Source: Anaerotruncus colihominis (GTDB taxonomy: Bacteria; Bacillota; Clostridia; Oscillospirales; Ruminococcaceae). From it: a stretch of 64,000 nt of DNA. The notes below the pieces were generated by a model. That model did not search any database. It was not told the DNA's origin and saw only the letters and a program-made list of their open reading frames with translations. The translations under genes were made by a program, and so were the position numbers. Below, piece by piece: positions 15,348 through 23,474 of this stretch (its first letter is position 1; each line of letters starts with the position of its first letter). The DNA is taken from NCBI GenBank assembly GCA_025146135.1, contig CP102255.1:806001-870000 (forward strand). Reading direction: 5' to 3'.

Positions 15348-15749
15348 TCAAAGTTTTTGGGCCTCATCAGTCTGCCAAAAGCGAATGTAGTCAAGCATGC
15401 GTTCTGCATCAACGCCGTCTATGATCTCTCCCTCATAGACGCTCCAAACATGGATGCCCTTCTTGGTAAACCACTCTGCGATGAATGGGGTTTCGTTGAG
15501 ATTGCGTCCCAGCCGGTCATACATAAAGACCAGCAGGATATCAAACTCACCCTGCTCAGCAGCCTTTCTAATGCGCTTTAACTTAACAAGGTCATCAGTG
15601 CTGACTTTATAGCCGGACACGCCGATCTCCTGCTCCTCGCCAACAATGTTCCAGCCTTTTTTCTCTGCAAAATCGTGGCAGGCGTTCTTCTGCATGAGAA
15701 TGCTTTCCTGATCCTTACCTCTGTATAAGCAATAGACTCTTTCAGCCAT
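15348..15749 (-). pseudogene. truncated serine recombinase lacking the catalytic serine
   Basis: 133 residues, homologous to the N-terminus of the 13528-15156 recombinase ('HDFAEKKGWNIVGEEQE', 'SGYKVSTDDL', 'LLVFMYDRLGRNLNETPF') but ending at the point where the recombinase domain would begin. A short in-frame deletion after 'YCLYR' removes the block that holds the catalytic serine, so 'YRVST...IPMQ' becomes 'YRGKDQESILMQ'. Resolvase activity is therefore excluded, though the fold could still dimerise. It is preceded by the TnpW-like gene and is best seen as a decaying copy, possibly a dominant-negative partner. Confidence 0.8.
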
Positions 15750-15805
15750 TTTACTGACCATCCCTTCATCAAATCTTCTGAATGCAAGACCTTCAGCAAG
15801 TCGTT

Positions 15806-15964
15806 CTATTTCTGGGGCATTGCATAGGCGCTCAGGAGAGCCTGCTTTACCAATACGGCAACTTCAGGATTTTCCTTTTCTGCAAAGCAGAGAGTGACCT
15901 TATAGTCTTGAACTGTGATGTGCATTTCAGGCTTTTCTTCGTCGATTCTGAGTATCCGGTTCAT
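15806..15964 (-). CDS. TnpW-like small transposon protein
   Basis: 52 residues (MNRILRIDEEKPEMHITVQDY...). Small acidic beta-hairpin plus helix with 'YKVTLCFAEKENPEVAVLVKQALLSAYA', resembling the TnpW-type proteins encoded next to serine recombinases in clostridial mobile elements. GGAGGATTACT precedes the ATG. It lies 56 bases upstream of the truncated recombinase, supporting the assignment; role in transposition is unclear in the family. Confidence 0.62.
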   Translation of the reverse strand: MNRILRIDEEKPEMHITVQDYKVTLCFAEKENPEVAVLVKQALLSAYAMPQK

Positions 15965-15983
15965 AGTAATCCTCCTAAAAATA

Positions 15984-16018
15984 AAGCATCGGCTATTCTA
16001 AAAAGATAGCCGATGCTT
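15984..16018. terminator. hairpin terminator
   Basis: Perfect 13-bp stem (aagcatcggctat 15984-15996, atagccgatgctt 16006-16018) between the ATPase gene at 16059 and the TnpW-like gene, with A/T-rich sequence on its low-coordinate side. Confidence 0.6.
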
Positions 16019-16058
16019 CTCAATTTCTAATTGTAGCTGCTTAGTGGCGATAGTCCTT

Positions 16059-17699
16059 TTACAGAGTAGGTTCGATTGACTGAGTACCAGTTTCCTGTGC
16101 TTGGACGATGTCCAATGTTGGCAGAGCTTTCAGATAATTCTCTACATTCCAGTATTGAACCCCATTTTCCATCTGCACATCTTCGCCACGGTACAGGATA
16201 TAGCGTCCCTGGATGGGGCCAAACCGCCGTTCCGTCCTCTGGCATTTATCCTCATCGACGAGGTGCCGGTATTGAAGGGGAACCTGTTTGCTGCTGTGTT
16301 TGATTTCAAAGATCTCACAGGAGTTTTCTTTCTGGTCATAGATGACCATGTCAAACTCGCCAGCCTCAAACTGCAGTTTGAAAACACGGTGATCCTTGTC
16401 GGCCGCCTTCATGGTTTCCAGCAGTACAATATCTTCCATCATCCGGCCGCGGACTTCTTCAAGGATGCGGCCCGTGATCTGCGTTTTATCATATTCGCTG
16501 AGCGCCGAGAACTGCTCATCCTTCAACAAGGAATGGACAAGTGCCTGAGCCTGACAATATCGCATTCCAGGCTGTGTGAAGAGAATATGTTCCACTGGTT
16601 CAATTCCGGGGTCCGCCGATTCAATGGGACAATCCACAATCAACTCCAACGCGGCAAGATATTGCTTAATCTCTATGATGTGAGCAGTTGTGATACCGAT
16701 GGACTGCTCCTCCTTGTTCCGGATATCCAGCAGTTCCATCAAACGCCGGGTGACCGCCTCTGTATCAATGGCATCCAGCGCCTCTGTGCGCTTTTCGGGG
16801 TCACGCTCTTTCCGCAGATTTGCGGCAGTGAGCCGCAGGTCATGGGAAAGAAAATCATCGGTCAGCACTGAGATCAGGAATCGGTGGTTCATATCCTCTA
16901 TGATCCGGTTGATGGCGCTGGTCAGCTCTCCAGCTTCATACAGAGAGTACAGGTGGCGGAAATGCCCGCCCGACCCGTAGCAGGCCAGGGAGTGCTGGAT
17001 GTTCTTGCAGATTGCCGTGTCGATGTATCTTCGGGTGGACTCGTCATCCCGGAAGGATGCATCCTGAGCATTCACATCTTCATCGTCAAAGGCCAACTCT
17101 CCGGCGCGTAGTGTGCCGCCATATCGGATGTACTCATCAATACTGTCGATCCCGAGCAGACGGCTATACTCCCGATATGGGATGAAGGTCGTGTGGATGG
17201 GCTTGGCCCGGTCGTACAATTCTTCATCCATCGCCAGCCAGAAGCCCAGGGAGTCGGTACCGGACAGGACGATCTTCATTCCCATGGTGGCGAACACATC
17301 GGAGAACAAGGCAGCCGAGTCGATAAAGTCCTCCATTAGTGTGACCTCATCGATGAACACATATCGGAATCCTGCGTTAAACAACTTTTTGAGATCCCGG
17401 TTCATCATCGCCATGTTGTCAGTCCTTCGGGCTTTGATGTATGCGGTACGGCTCAAGTCCTCCTTTGTCATTCTGCCAATGGCCTGACGAAGCATGGTGT
17501 TTTTTCCAGTCTGGAGCAGGCCAAAGAGCAGACACACGCGGTCATGACTTCTGCCGTGGAGGTACATCTCCAGTTGCTCAAAGCAGTCGCGTGAGGCCAG
17601 TGCCTTTGATTTCTGCGCAACGGCAGCCAGTTCTTTGCCGATGGTTATATCGGTTTCGACACCTGATATTGATATGCTTTTCGGGCTGCTTCCGCTCAC
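16059..17699 (-). CDS. AAA ATPase with C-terminal PD-(D/E)XK-like domain
   Basis: 546 residues. N-terminal ATPase (~40-260) with Walker A 'GLLQTGKNTM' and Walker B 'YVFIDEV', a middle helical region (DUF4143-like), and a C-terminal nuclease-like fold with 'FDMVIYD...CEIFEIKHS' (D-x-n-ExK, ~455-480). The Walker A has Asn where Ser/Thr normally binds magnesium, an unusual feature. The start is a GTG at 17699 behind GAGGAGG. It lies 48 bases downstream of another AAA/DUF4143 gene, so the two may be co-transcribed. The role is unknown; defence or element maintenance are possible. Confidence 0.75.
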   Translation of the reverse strand: MSGSSPKSISISGVETDITIGKELAAVAQKSKALASRDCFEQLEMYLHGRSHDRVCLLFGLLQTGKNTMLRQAIGRMTKEDLSRTAYIKARRTDNMAMMNRDLKKLFNAGFRYVFIDEVTLMEDFIDSAALFSDVFATMGMKIVLSGTDSLGFWLAMDEELYDRAKPIHTTFIPYREYSRLLGIDSIDEYIRYGGTLRAGELAFDDEDVNAQDASFRDDESTRRYIDTAICKNIQHSLACYGSGGHFRHLYSLYEAGELTSAINRIIEDMNHRFLISVLTDDFLSHDLRLTAANLRKERDPEKRTEALDAIDTEAVTRRLMELLDIRNKEEQSIGITTAHIIEIKQYLAALELIVDCPIESADPGIEPVEHILFTQPGMRYCQAQALVHSLLKDEQFSALSEYDKTQITGRILEEVRGRMMEDIVLLETMKAADKDHRVFKLQFEAGEFDMVIYDQKENSCEIFEIKHSSKQVPLQYRHLVDEDKCQRTERRFGPIQGRYILYRGEDVQMENGVQYWNVENYLKALPTLDIVQAQETGTQSIEPTL

Positions 17700-17747
17700 T
17701 TATGCGTCACCTCCTCGCCAATCACGCCCTGATATGTTACCGCTTTC

Positions 17748-18962
17748 TCAATTCCATTCTTCCGCCAGAAGGAAGTCACGGATATTCCGGTGCTTGATCC
17801 CGTTTCTGCTCATGTCAAACTCGTCGAGGGATACGACATACTTGGGGAAATTGTCCTGGATGCCATCGTATGCACCGAACTCCCGTTTCACCGTATCTTC
17901 AGAGGCCAGCAGGTATGTTACCTGTACATAGAGTTTTTCTCCTCTTTTTTCACATACAAAGTCAATTTCTTTTTCTCCTGCTCTGCCTACTGTGACAACA
18001 TAACCCCGTCGCAGCAGTTCCATGTAGACAATGTTTTCGAGGATCAGGTTGATGTCCTTCATGTTCCCGCCGAACACAGCCTCCCGAATACCGTGATCCG
18101 CAATATAATACTTTTCGTTGGAGGCCAGTATCTGCTTGCCCTGCAGGTCCTGGCGCTTTACCTGATAGAAGAGATATGCGTCACAGCAGTACCGCACATA
18201 GTTCAGGATGGTTTCTGCCGCGACAGTCCGCTGCTCATTTTTGAAAAACTTAGCCAGAGAGGACGCTGAGAAAACTGTTCCGACATTTGCGGTCATATAC
18301 GCAATGATGCGCTCCAGCAAATCAATATCCCGAATCTTGTTCCGTTTTACGATATCTTTGAGCTGCACAGAATTGAATAGATCTGTGAGATACTGCCGGG
18401 AGGGTTCTTCCTCATACCGGAGGTTGGCCAGATAGGGCATTCCTCCGGCCAGCAGATATTTTTGAAAGCATTGCTGGATCGAATCGCTTGGTGCGATTGT
18501 GTGGTACAGTTCCAGGAATTCAGCGAAGGAGAATGGGTAAATCACAAACTCCACATACCGTCCGCCAATATAAGTGGCCAGTTCACCGGACAGCAGTTTT
18601 GCGTTGGAGCCCGTAATGTAGATATCGCAGTCCAGCGCCACTCGCAAAGAATTGACGCACTTTTCCCAGCCCTCTACTTCCTGGATCTCGTCAAAAAACA
18701 GATACGCTTTTCCCTCGATGCCCTCTGCCCGTTTTATGATCTCATCATGCAGAGCCGTTGCGGTCTGCAGATGGGAGTACCGCATATCTTCAAAATTGAT
18801 TGAGATCATCTGAGACGGGGCAACACCAGCCTCCGCCAGTTCCTCTTTGATCAGTTCCAGCATCACCGACTTACCGGAGCGGCGAATGCCGGTCATTACC
18901 TTAATCAGTTCGCCCCCAATGAAGGGACGGATGCGGTTCATATACAGTTCTCGTTTGATCAT
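17748..18962 (-). CDS. AAA ATPase, DUF4143 family
   Basis: 404 residues. N-terminal AAA_14 domain with Walker A 'GIRRSGKSVML' and Walker B 'YLFFDEIQEV', sensor-like 'YITGSNAKLL', then a C-terminal DUF4143 domain with 'EKEIDFVCEKRGEKLYVQVTY', a nuclease-like D-ExK-type arrangement. This family is widespread in bacteria and of unknown function. GGAGGCG precedes the ATG and a good promoter lies at 18995-19023. Confidence 0.85.
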   Translation of the reverse strand: MIKRELYMNRIRPFIGGELIKVMTGIRRSGKSVMLELIKEELAEAGVAPSQMISINFEDMRYSHLQTATALHDEIIKRAEGIEGKAYLFFDEIQEVEGWEKCVNSLRVALDCDIYITGSNAKLLSGELATYIGGRYVEFVIYPFSFAEFLELYHTIAPSDSIQQCFQKYLLAGGMPYLANLRYEEEPSRQYLTDLFNSVQLKDIVKRNKIRDIDLLERIIAYMTANVGTVFSASSLAKFFKNEQRTVAAETILNYVRYCCDAYLFYQVKRQDLQGKQILASNEKYYIADHGIREAVFGGNMKDINLILENIVYMELLRRGYVVTVGRAGEKEIDFVCEKRGEKLYVQVTYLLASEDTVKREFGAYDGIQDNFPKYVVSLDEFDMSRNGIKHRNIRDFLLAEEWN

Positions 18963-18994
18963 GATTGGAGCGCCTCCTTTCTATCGTTGACCTC

Positions 18995-19023
18995 AGTATA
19001 TCCCATTTACAACTGAAAATCAA
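18995..19023 (-). promoter_or_regulatory. promoter of ATPase gene pair
   Basis: On the minus strand, TTGATT (19018-19023), 17 bases, TATACT (18995-19000), 33 bases from the ATG at 18962. Upstream A/T-rich sequence contains nested inverted repeats (tatcagttataac) that could be a regulator site. Confidence 0.6.
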
Positions 19024-19108
19024 CTGATATAATCTAATTTTATCAGTTATAACTTATAAAATTAGTCGTATGTTGGCGCAAACACTGTACACAGCTTTTC
19101 AATTTCTC

Positions 19109-19531
19109 TCAAAGAAGCCCCCGAATGCACTCACTTTCCAGTTCAACGATGTCGCCTATCGGTATCCTTAAGCCATCAGCCAGAATCAATACCTGATCCG
19201 CCTCATGGATTCTTTTCAGCCTCCCGGTTGATACGATATACCGGCCGCCGTCTTTCTTCTCGTCAGGCTGGAACCAGGTCGCCGTGATTTCCGGCCGCTC
19301 TTTGATCCGCTCCAATAGCAGTTGCTGTTTTAAGTCCAAGGCTGCCCTTGCGTCCTCATCCAACTCCATGCGCTGGTCAGTCAGCCGGGCCGTTTCCGCA
19401 AGGGCGGCGCTGTGGCCGGACAGGGCCGCGAAGGGCGCAAACTGAGCCGCACGATCTGAGAGCGGCATCCTCGGGTGCTTGGCTGAGGTAGGGTGCGGCA
19501 GGTTGATGATATCATCATATGGTCCGGTCAT
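19109..19531 (-). CDS. YolD-like protein
   Basis: 140 residues of the YolD family: 'YDDIINLPHPTSAKHPRMPLSDRAAQFAPFAAL' is the diagnostic N-terminus. YolD-like proteins pair with UvrX-type Y-family polymerases on phages and integrative elements and are thought to act in UV/SOS mutagenesis. The gene overlaps the polymerase stop by four bases (ATGA), so both are made together under the promoter at 21084. Confidence 0.88.
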   Translation of the reverse strand: MTGPYDDIINLPHPTSAKHPRMPLSDRAAQFAPFAALSGHSAALAETARLTDQRMELDEDARAALDLKQQLLLERIKERPEITATWFQPDEKKDGGRYIVSTGRLKRIHEADQVLILADGLRIPIGDIVELESECIRGLL

Positions 19532-21036
19532 GCTTTGTGGCCTCCGATTTGGGTGTTTCTCTCCTTGGCTGTGGCGCCGTCCTCCAGATTCAGCCCTTTG
19601 AGGATGGCGTTCTTGCCAAAACGCTTTTTGATGCCCAGCATGGTTTCCTGGAGTTTTCTCTCCCGTGCGTGGGCGGCGTCAGCCTCTTTTTTCTGCTTTT
19701 CCTTTGCAGAGTAGTCGGTAAACAGGTCGATCTGCTCCGGCAGATCCTCCGGCACAGAAGACTCGTCCAGCAGGTGATTGGCACAGAGGGTCAGCCGGCG
19801 GGCCAGCAGGGTTTTATCTACAATCCGGTCATACAGGCTGGTGGCTGCCTTGAGCAGCTCCTCGCCGGAGGAGGTATATCCGTCCAGATTGACTGTACCA
19901 TGAGCATGCTTGGGAATTTTGCGCCCATAACGGTCTGTGGTGACCTCTCCGGTGTAGGCTGTACCCTTGAGGTTTTCGATGTCATAGCCGACCGTGAGAA
20001 CCAATTGGTTGGTCGCAAGCCGTTTATCTACCAATTCCAGCGCCAGTGCATCGGCCATCTCCTGGATGACCAGCCTTGCCTTTTCAAATGGGTATGGGTA
20101 CTGCAGGATCTGCCCGGAGACGATGCTCTTGTTTTCTGGTTTGTATGCCTTAATGTCCGCAATGGTGCAGGGTTCCCAGCCCCAGGCATGGTCGATGAGC
20201 AGTTCCGCATTGACACCAAACAGTTTATAGAGCAGTTCCTCGTTGTGGTAGTCCGTGGATTTGCCGATGGAGCACCGGGCAATATCTCCCATGGTGTACA
20301 GGCCGTGTGCCTCCAGCTTGGCGGCATAGCCTTTTCCAACCCTCCAGAAGTCGGTGAGCGGACGGTGGGTCCAGAAGGAGCGGCGATAGCCCATCTCATC
20401 CAGTTCTGCGATGCGGACGCCGTATTCATCGGCGGGGACATGCTTCGCGCCAATGTCCATGGCGACCTTGGCCAGATACAGATTCGTCCCAATGCCCGCA
20501 GCAGCAGTGATACCGGTCGTCTGCAGAATGTCGAGGATGATTTTCCGGGCAAATTCACGGGCCGACAGATGGTAGGTCTGCAGGTAGCTGGTGGCGTCGA
20601 TGAACACCTCATCGATGCTGTATGGGTAGATGTCCTCCGGCGCCACATGCTTGAGGTAAACGCTGTAGACGCGGGTGCTCCAGTCAATATAGTGGGCCAT
20701 CCGGGGTGGAGCCACGATATAGTCGAGGGCCAGGGAAGGATTTCGCCGTACCTCCGGGTCGTGAGAGGAAGCGCCGGTGAACTGCCGGCCAGGGGTATTC
20801 CGCTGCCGTTGGTTATTGACCTCCTTGACCCGTTGGATCACCTCAAACAACCTGGCCCGGCCGGAAATGCCATAAGCCTTCAGGGAAGGTGTGACCGCCA
20901 GACAGATGGTCTTTTCAGTGCGGCTCAGGTCCGCCACCACGAGGTTGGTGTCCAGTGGATTCAGCCCACGCTCGATGCACTCCACACTTGCGTAAAACGA
21001 TTTTAGATCACAGCAAATGTAGGTTCGCTCCTTCAT
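19528..21036 (-). CDS. Y-family DNA polymerase (UvrX/UmuC-like)
   Basis: 502-residue translesion polymerase. 'YICCDLKSFYASVECIERGL' holds the first catalytic Asp, 'YSIDEVFIDAT' the Asp/Glu pair of the palm, and the C-terminal half has the HhH thumb and the little-finger region ('LARRLTLCANHLLDE'). It would bypass DNA lesions when SOS is induced. A candidate LexA box overlaps the promoter. UvrX-YolD pairs are typical cargo of clostridial integrative elements. The ATG at 21036 is well placed. Confidence 0.93.
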   Translation of the reverse strand: MKERTYICCDLKSFYASVECIERGLNPLDTNLVVADLSRTEKTICLAVTPSLKAYGISGRARLFEVIQRVKEVNNQRQRNTPGRQFTGASSHDPEVRRNPSLALDYIVAPPRMAHYIDWSTRVYSVYLKHVAPEDIYPYSIDEVFIDATSYLQTYHLSAREFARKIILDILQTTGITAAAGIGTNLYLAKVAMDIGAKHVPADEYGVRIAELDEMGYRRSFWTHRPLTDFWRVGKGYAAKLEAHGLYTMGDIARCSIGKSTDYHNEELLYKLFGVNAELLIDHAWGWEPCTIADIKAYKPENKSIVSGQILQYPYPFEKARLVIQEMADALALELVDKRLATNQLVLTVGYDIENLKGTAYTGEVTTDRYGRKIPKHAHGTVNLDGYTSSGEELLKAATSLYDRIVDKTLLARRLTLCANHLLDESSVPEDLPEQIDLFTDYSAKEKQKKEADAAHARERKLQETMLGIKKRFGKNAILKGLNLEDGATAKERNTQIGGHKA

Positions 21037-21083
21037 GCTTCGGTCACCCCTTCCTCTTTATCTTCCAACACATTTTCAAAGTC

Positions 21084-21101
21084 ATTATAGCACATTTGTT
21101 C
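21084..21101 (-). promoter_or_regulatory. promoter with candidate LexA (SOS) box
   Basis: On the minus strand a TATAAT -10 (21084-21089) abuts GAACAAATGTGC (21090-21101), which matches 10 of 12 positions of the Gram-positive LexA site GAACATATGTTC. Occupied by LexA, the site would block the polymerase/YolD operon until DNA damage. Confidence 0.5.
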
Positions 21102-21206
21102 TGGTCGTTCTATTGTGAAAAAACACCATCTTGTACCCATTGGAAAACCAGCACAGAATGCTGTGATTCCTAAAGCGATATGCCTCCATCTTTCTGCCGC
21201 AACTGT

Positions 21207-21246
21207 AAAAGAGAGCCGCCAGTCTGGAAACCGGCGGCTCTCTTTT
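21207..21246. terminator. rho-independent terminator
   Basis: Perfect 14-bp stem (aaaagagagccgcc 21207-21220, ggcggctctctttt 21233-21246), directly after the RhuM gene stop on the minus strand, with A/T ends for termination in both directions. Confidence 0.75.
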
Positions 21247-21247
21247 G

Positions 21248-22300
21248 TCAGTCATTCTTTCTCTCTGCTTGTTCCTCCAAGGCAAGGAAATGGTCGAAGT
21301 CGCTTTCAAACATGCGATCCTGCACAATCCGGTATTTTTCAAACTCGCTCTCTGCGAAGGCTTTGGCGATCTCATGCGTCACCCGGCCGGTGTCGTGGAG
21401 GATCTCATGCTCATTGAATTCCAGGAAGCGATTCAGCCGCTGTGACCAGTCCTGCATGGTCATAGGGATATGGCGGCCTGCCTGGTATTCCGCATAGTCC
21501 AGGTACATGGTCACAATGCGTTCCAGCGCCTGCAGTTCCTCTCTGGAAAGATAGTTTTTAGCAATGGACACATCATACTTCTGTATTTTTCCGTTTGGAT
21601 ACTGCTCCCAGGAAGTTAAGCCCATGTGAGGTTTTTCAGCGTTGGCTCGCTCCACGATCAACTCCGCCGCAGTATGACGGTGGATCGCCCAGTGGAGTTT
21701 GTTCTGTACCTCGGAAAAAAACAGGCGTGTGGTTTTGGCTGATTTATCATAATCCAGAGCCGTGGCGTAGATGTCGGTGATCTTTTGGTAGAACTTGCGT
21801 TCAGACATCCGAATCTCCCGGATCTGCTCCAGAAGGTGGTCGAAGTATTCCTTGGTAAGTACACTACCCCCGTTTTTCAACCGGTCACTGTCCATGGCCC
21901 AGCCCTGAATAGTGTAGTCCTTAACGATGGTATTGGCCCACTTGCGGAACTGGACCGCCCGGTCATTGTTGACCTTGAATCCAACCGCAATGATCATCTG
22001 CAGATTGTAGTGCTTCACCTGGCGGCTAACCTGACGGGAGCCCTCAGTTTGAACTATCCGGAAATTCCGGATAGTTGCCTCATCTGTCAGCTCACCATCC
22101 TCATAGATCTTCTGGATGTGCTCATTGATTGTCCGAACATCCACATCATAGAGGGCCGACATCATCTTCTGGGTCAGCCAGATATTCTCATCCTCATAGC
22201 GCATTTCCATGCTCTCTGTACTGTCACCGGTAGCGGCCACAAAGGTCAGGTATTCCGCTGCGCTGGATCGGATCGCCTGTTCTTGTTTATCGTTCCGCAC
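21248..22300 (-). CDS. RhuM family protein
   Basis: About 350 residues of the RhuM ('virulence protein RhuM') family, often on pathogenicity islands and mobile elements and near restriction systems; function unknown. 'SSAAEYLTFVAATGDS', 'ENIWLTQKMMSALYDVDVRTINEHIQ', 'RNFRIVQTEG' and 'YNLQMIIAVGFKVNN..A..FRKWA' are diagnostic. I prefer the GTG at 22300 (GAAGG upstream), which overlaps the preceding stop; an ATG at 22333 is in frame but lacks a ribosome binding site. Confidence 0.88.
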   Translation of the reverse strand: MRNDKQEQAIRSSAAEYLTFVAATGDSTESMEMRYEDENIWLTQKMMSALYDVDVRTINEHIQKIYEDGELTDEATIRNFRIVQTEGSRQVSRQVKHYNLQMIIAVGFKVNNDRAVQFRKWANTIVKDYTIQGWAMDSDRLKNGGSVLTKEYFDHLLEQIREIRMSERKFYQKITDIYATALDYDKSAKTTRLFFSEVQNKLHWAIHRHTAAELIVERANAEKPHMGLTSWEQYPNGKIQKYDVSIAKNYLSREELQALERIVTMYLDYAEYQAGRHIPMTMQDWSQRLNRFLEFNEHEILHDTGRVTHEIAKAFAESEFEKYRIVQDRMFESDFDHFLALEEQAERKND

Positions 22301-22604
22301 TGCAACGCCTTCTTTCTTCTGTATCAATTCCATATTGGGCCAGCAGTTTCCGAGCTTCGGCTTCTCCCTCCGGTGTGATGAGGGCGGGATAGGTTCGCCC
22401 GGCAGCGTTGATCAGCCCTTCCTCTGAAAGTTTGTCCAGCAGGTCGTGATCATAGCCCTTCCAGCATCGGCGGGCAAGGGGATACTTTTCCAGTTCCTTT
22501 TTCTTGACCGCCCGCATTTCCGGTGTATCCCGTTCCTCCCAGGAGGTCAGGTACATCAGCATGAGGGTCAATTCCCGAATGGTTTTCTTCTGTTTTTCCG
22601 GCAT
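22287..22604 (-). CDS. DUF6429-like protein
   Basis: 105 residues. 'IRELTLMLMYLTSWEER' and 'RCWKGYDHDLLDKLSEEGLI...ALITPEGEAEARKLLAQYGI' match the DUF6429 pattern, a small family of unknown function with a winged-helix-like look. The ATG at 22604 has GGAGG eight bases upstream. It overlaps the RhuM gene by 14 bases, suggesting joint expression. Confidence 0.75.
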   Translation of the reverse strand: MPEKQKKTIRELTLMLMYLTSWEERDTPEMRAVKKKELEKYPLARRCWKGYDHDLLDKLSEEGLINAAGRTYPALITPEGEAEARKLLAQYGIDTEERRRCSAER

Positions 22605-22699
22605 TAGCCTGTCCTCCAATCTTTTTGACTTACTACCATCATATCACAGGACGGGCTGTTCGTCTATTCCACAATCATTCCGGGATATACAGCAAGAGC

Positions 22700-22830
22700 G
22701 GCCTTCGGGCCACTCCGTATGCGTCATTACTCCGCTGCTGGGAGCGCAGTGGGCGAGAACGCAGCCCGCTGTCCAGTTGACCCATTCCGAGTTAGCCAGG
22801 GCCTCTTGGTATTCCTCAGTTCAGCCACGG
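22700..22830 (-). pseudogene. fragment of a metallophosphoesterase gene
   Basis: A stretch of about 100-130 bases that encodes, on the minus strand, 'EEYQEALANSEWVNWTAGC' followed by 'VLAHCAPSSGV'. This is a diverged copy of residues ~170-205 of the intact metallophosphoesterase at 23475-24224. It has no start and runs into unrelated codons and a stop. It is a relic of a tandem duplication, now separated from the intact gene by the DUF4313 gene. Confidence 0.75.
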
Positions 22831-22847
22831 ACTGTATTATGGACTTA

Positions 22848-23315
22848 TTACATCATCATTCCTGTACATATTTCTTCGCCTGTTTCATCTTCCGCACCCA
22901 TCATTCCTATAAAAGAGGACTCCATATACTCGTCATAAGCCCGTGCGTATCTCTCGTACTTCTCACCGCCGGTTTCTTTCAGAACGGTTTCATCAAATGT
23001 CCATAAAGGGTAGGAGCAGAACCCACTTTCTTTGTAGAGCCCAGTATCTTTAGCAAATCCACGATTGAGCAGCTGCGGCGCAAAGGGACAGTTGTTTATA
23101 TCGACATATGCACTGTTTTTCAAGCCAATAAATTCTCCAAAAGATTTTGTAAGAATAGCGAACTGTTCTTTCTCATCTGCTCCTTGGATAGGCATATCAA
23201 GAACAATCGCAAGGCCAGGCAGTTCCTTGCCCATAAAATCATAAACCGTGTACAATTCCACCCTCGGCTCCAATATAACGGGTGTCTCAAAATAATCTTT
23301 AATTTCAAATGTCAT
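22848..23315 (-). CDS. DUF4313 protein
   Basis: 155 residues of DUF4313, a family confined largely to clostridial integrative elements; function unknown. 'PVILEPRVELYTVYDFMGKELPGLAI', 'LTKSFGEFIGLKNSAYVDINNCPFA' and 'SGFCSYPLWTFDE' are diagnostic. The C-terminus ends in a Met run. GGAGG lies upstream of the ATG. Confidence 0.85.
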   Translation of the reverse strand: MTFEIKDYFETPVILEPRVELYTVYDFMGKELPGLAIVLDMPIQGADEKEQFAILTKSFGEFIGLKNSAYVDINNCPFAPQLLNRGFAKDTGLYKESGFCSYPLWTFDETVLKETGGEKYERYARAYDEYMESSFIGMMGAEDETGEEICTGMMM

Positions 23316-23436
23316 TTTTTCCTCCTGATAACAAAATATCGCCTATGCTCTACCATATGTAAAATCGCTTTTTCCCCTTTGTGTAGCCTATCTCTTTGCT
23401 CATTTGGCGTCTTCCACTCCGTTCAGAATAAAAAAC

Positions 23437-23463
23437 CAGGGAATGCTGGTTACCCATTCCCTG
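23437..23463 (-). terminator. terminator of metallophosphoesterase gene
   Basis: Nine-base stem (cagggaatg 23437-23445, cattccctg 23455-23463) followed on the minus strand by a T-rich run. It ends the transcript of the 23475-24224 gene. Confidence 0.65.
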
Positions 23464-23474
23464 ATCCATTGCGA

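Noticed and set aside
22300..22333. ATG at 22333 as RhuM start
   Set aside because: No ribosome binding site, and it would deepen the overlap with the upstream DUF6429-like gene; the GTG at 22300 has GAAGG upstream.
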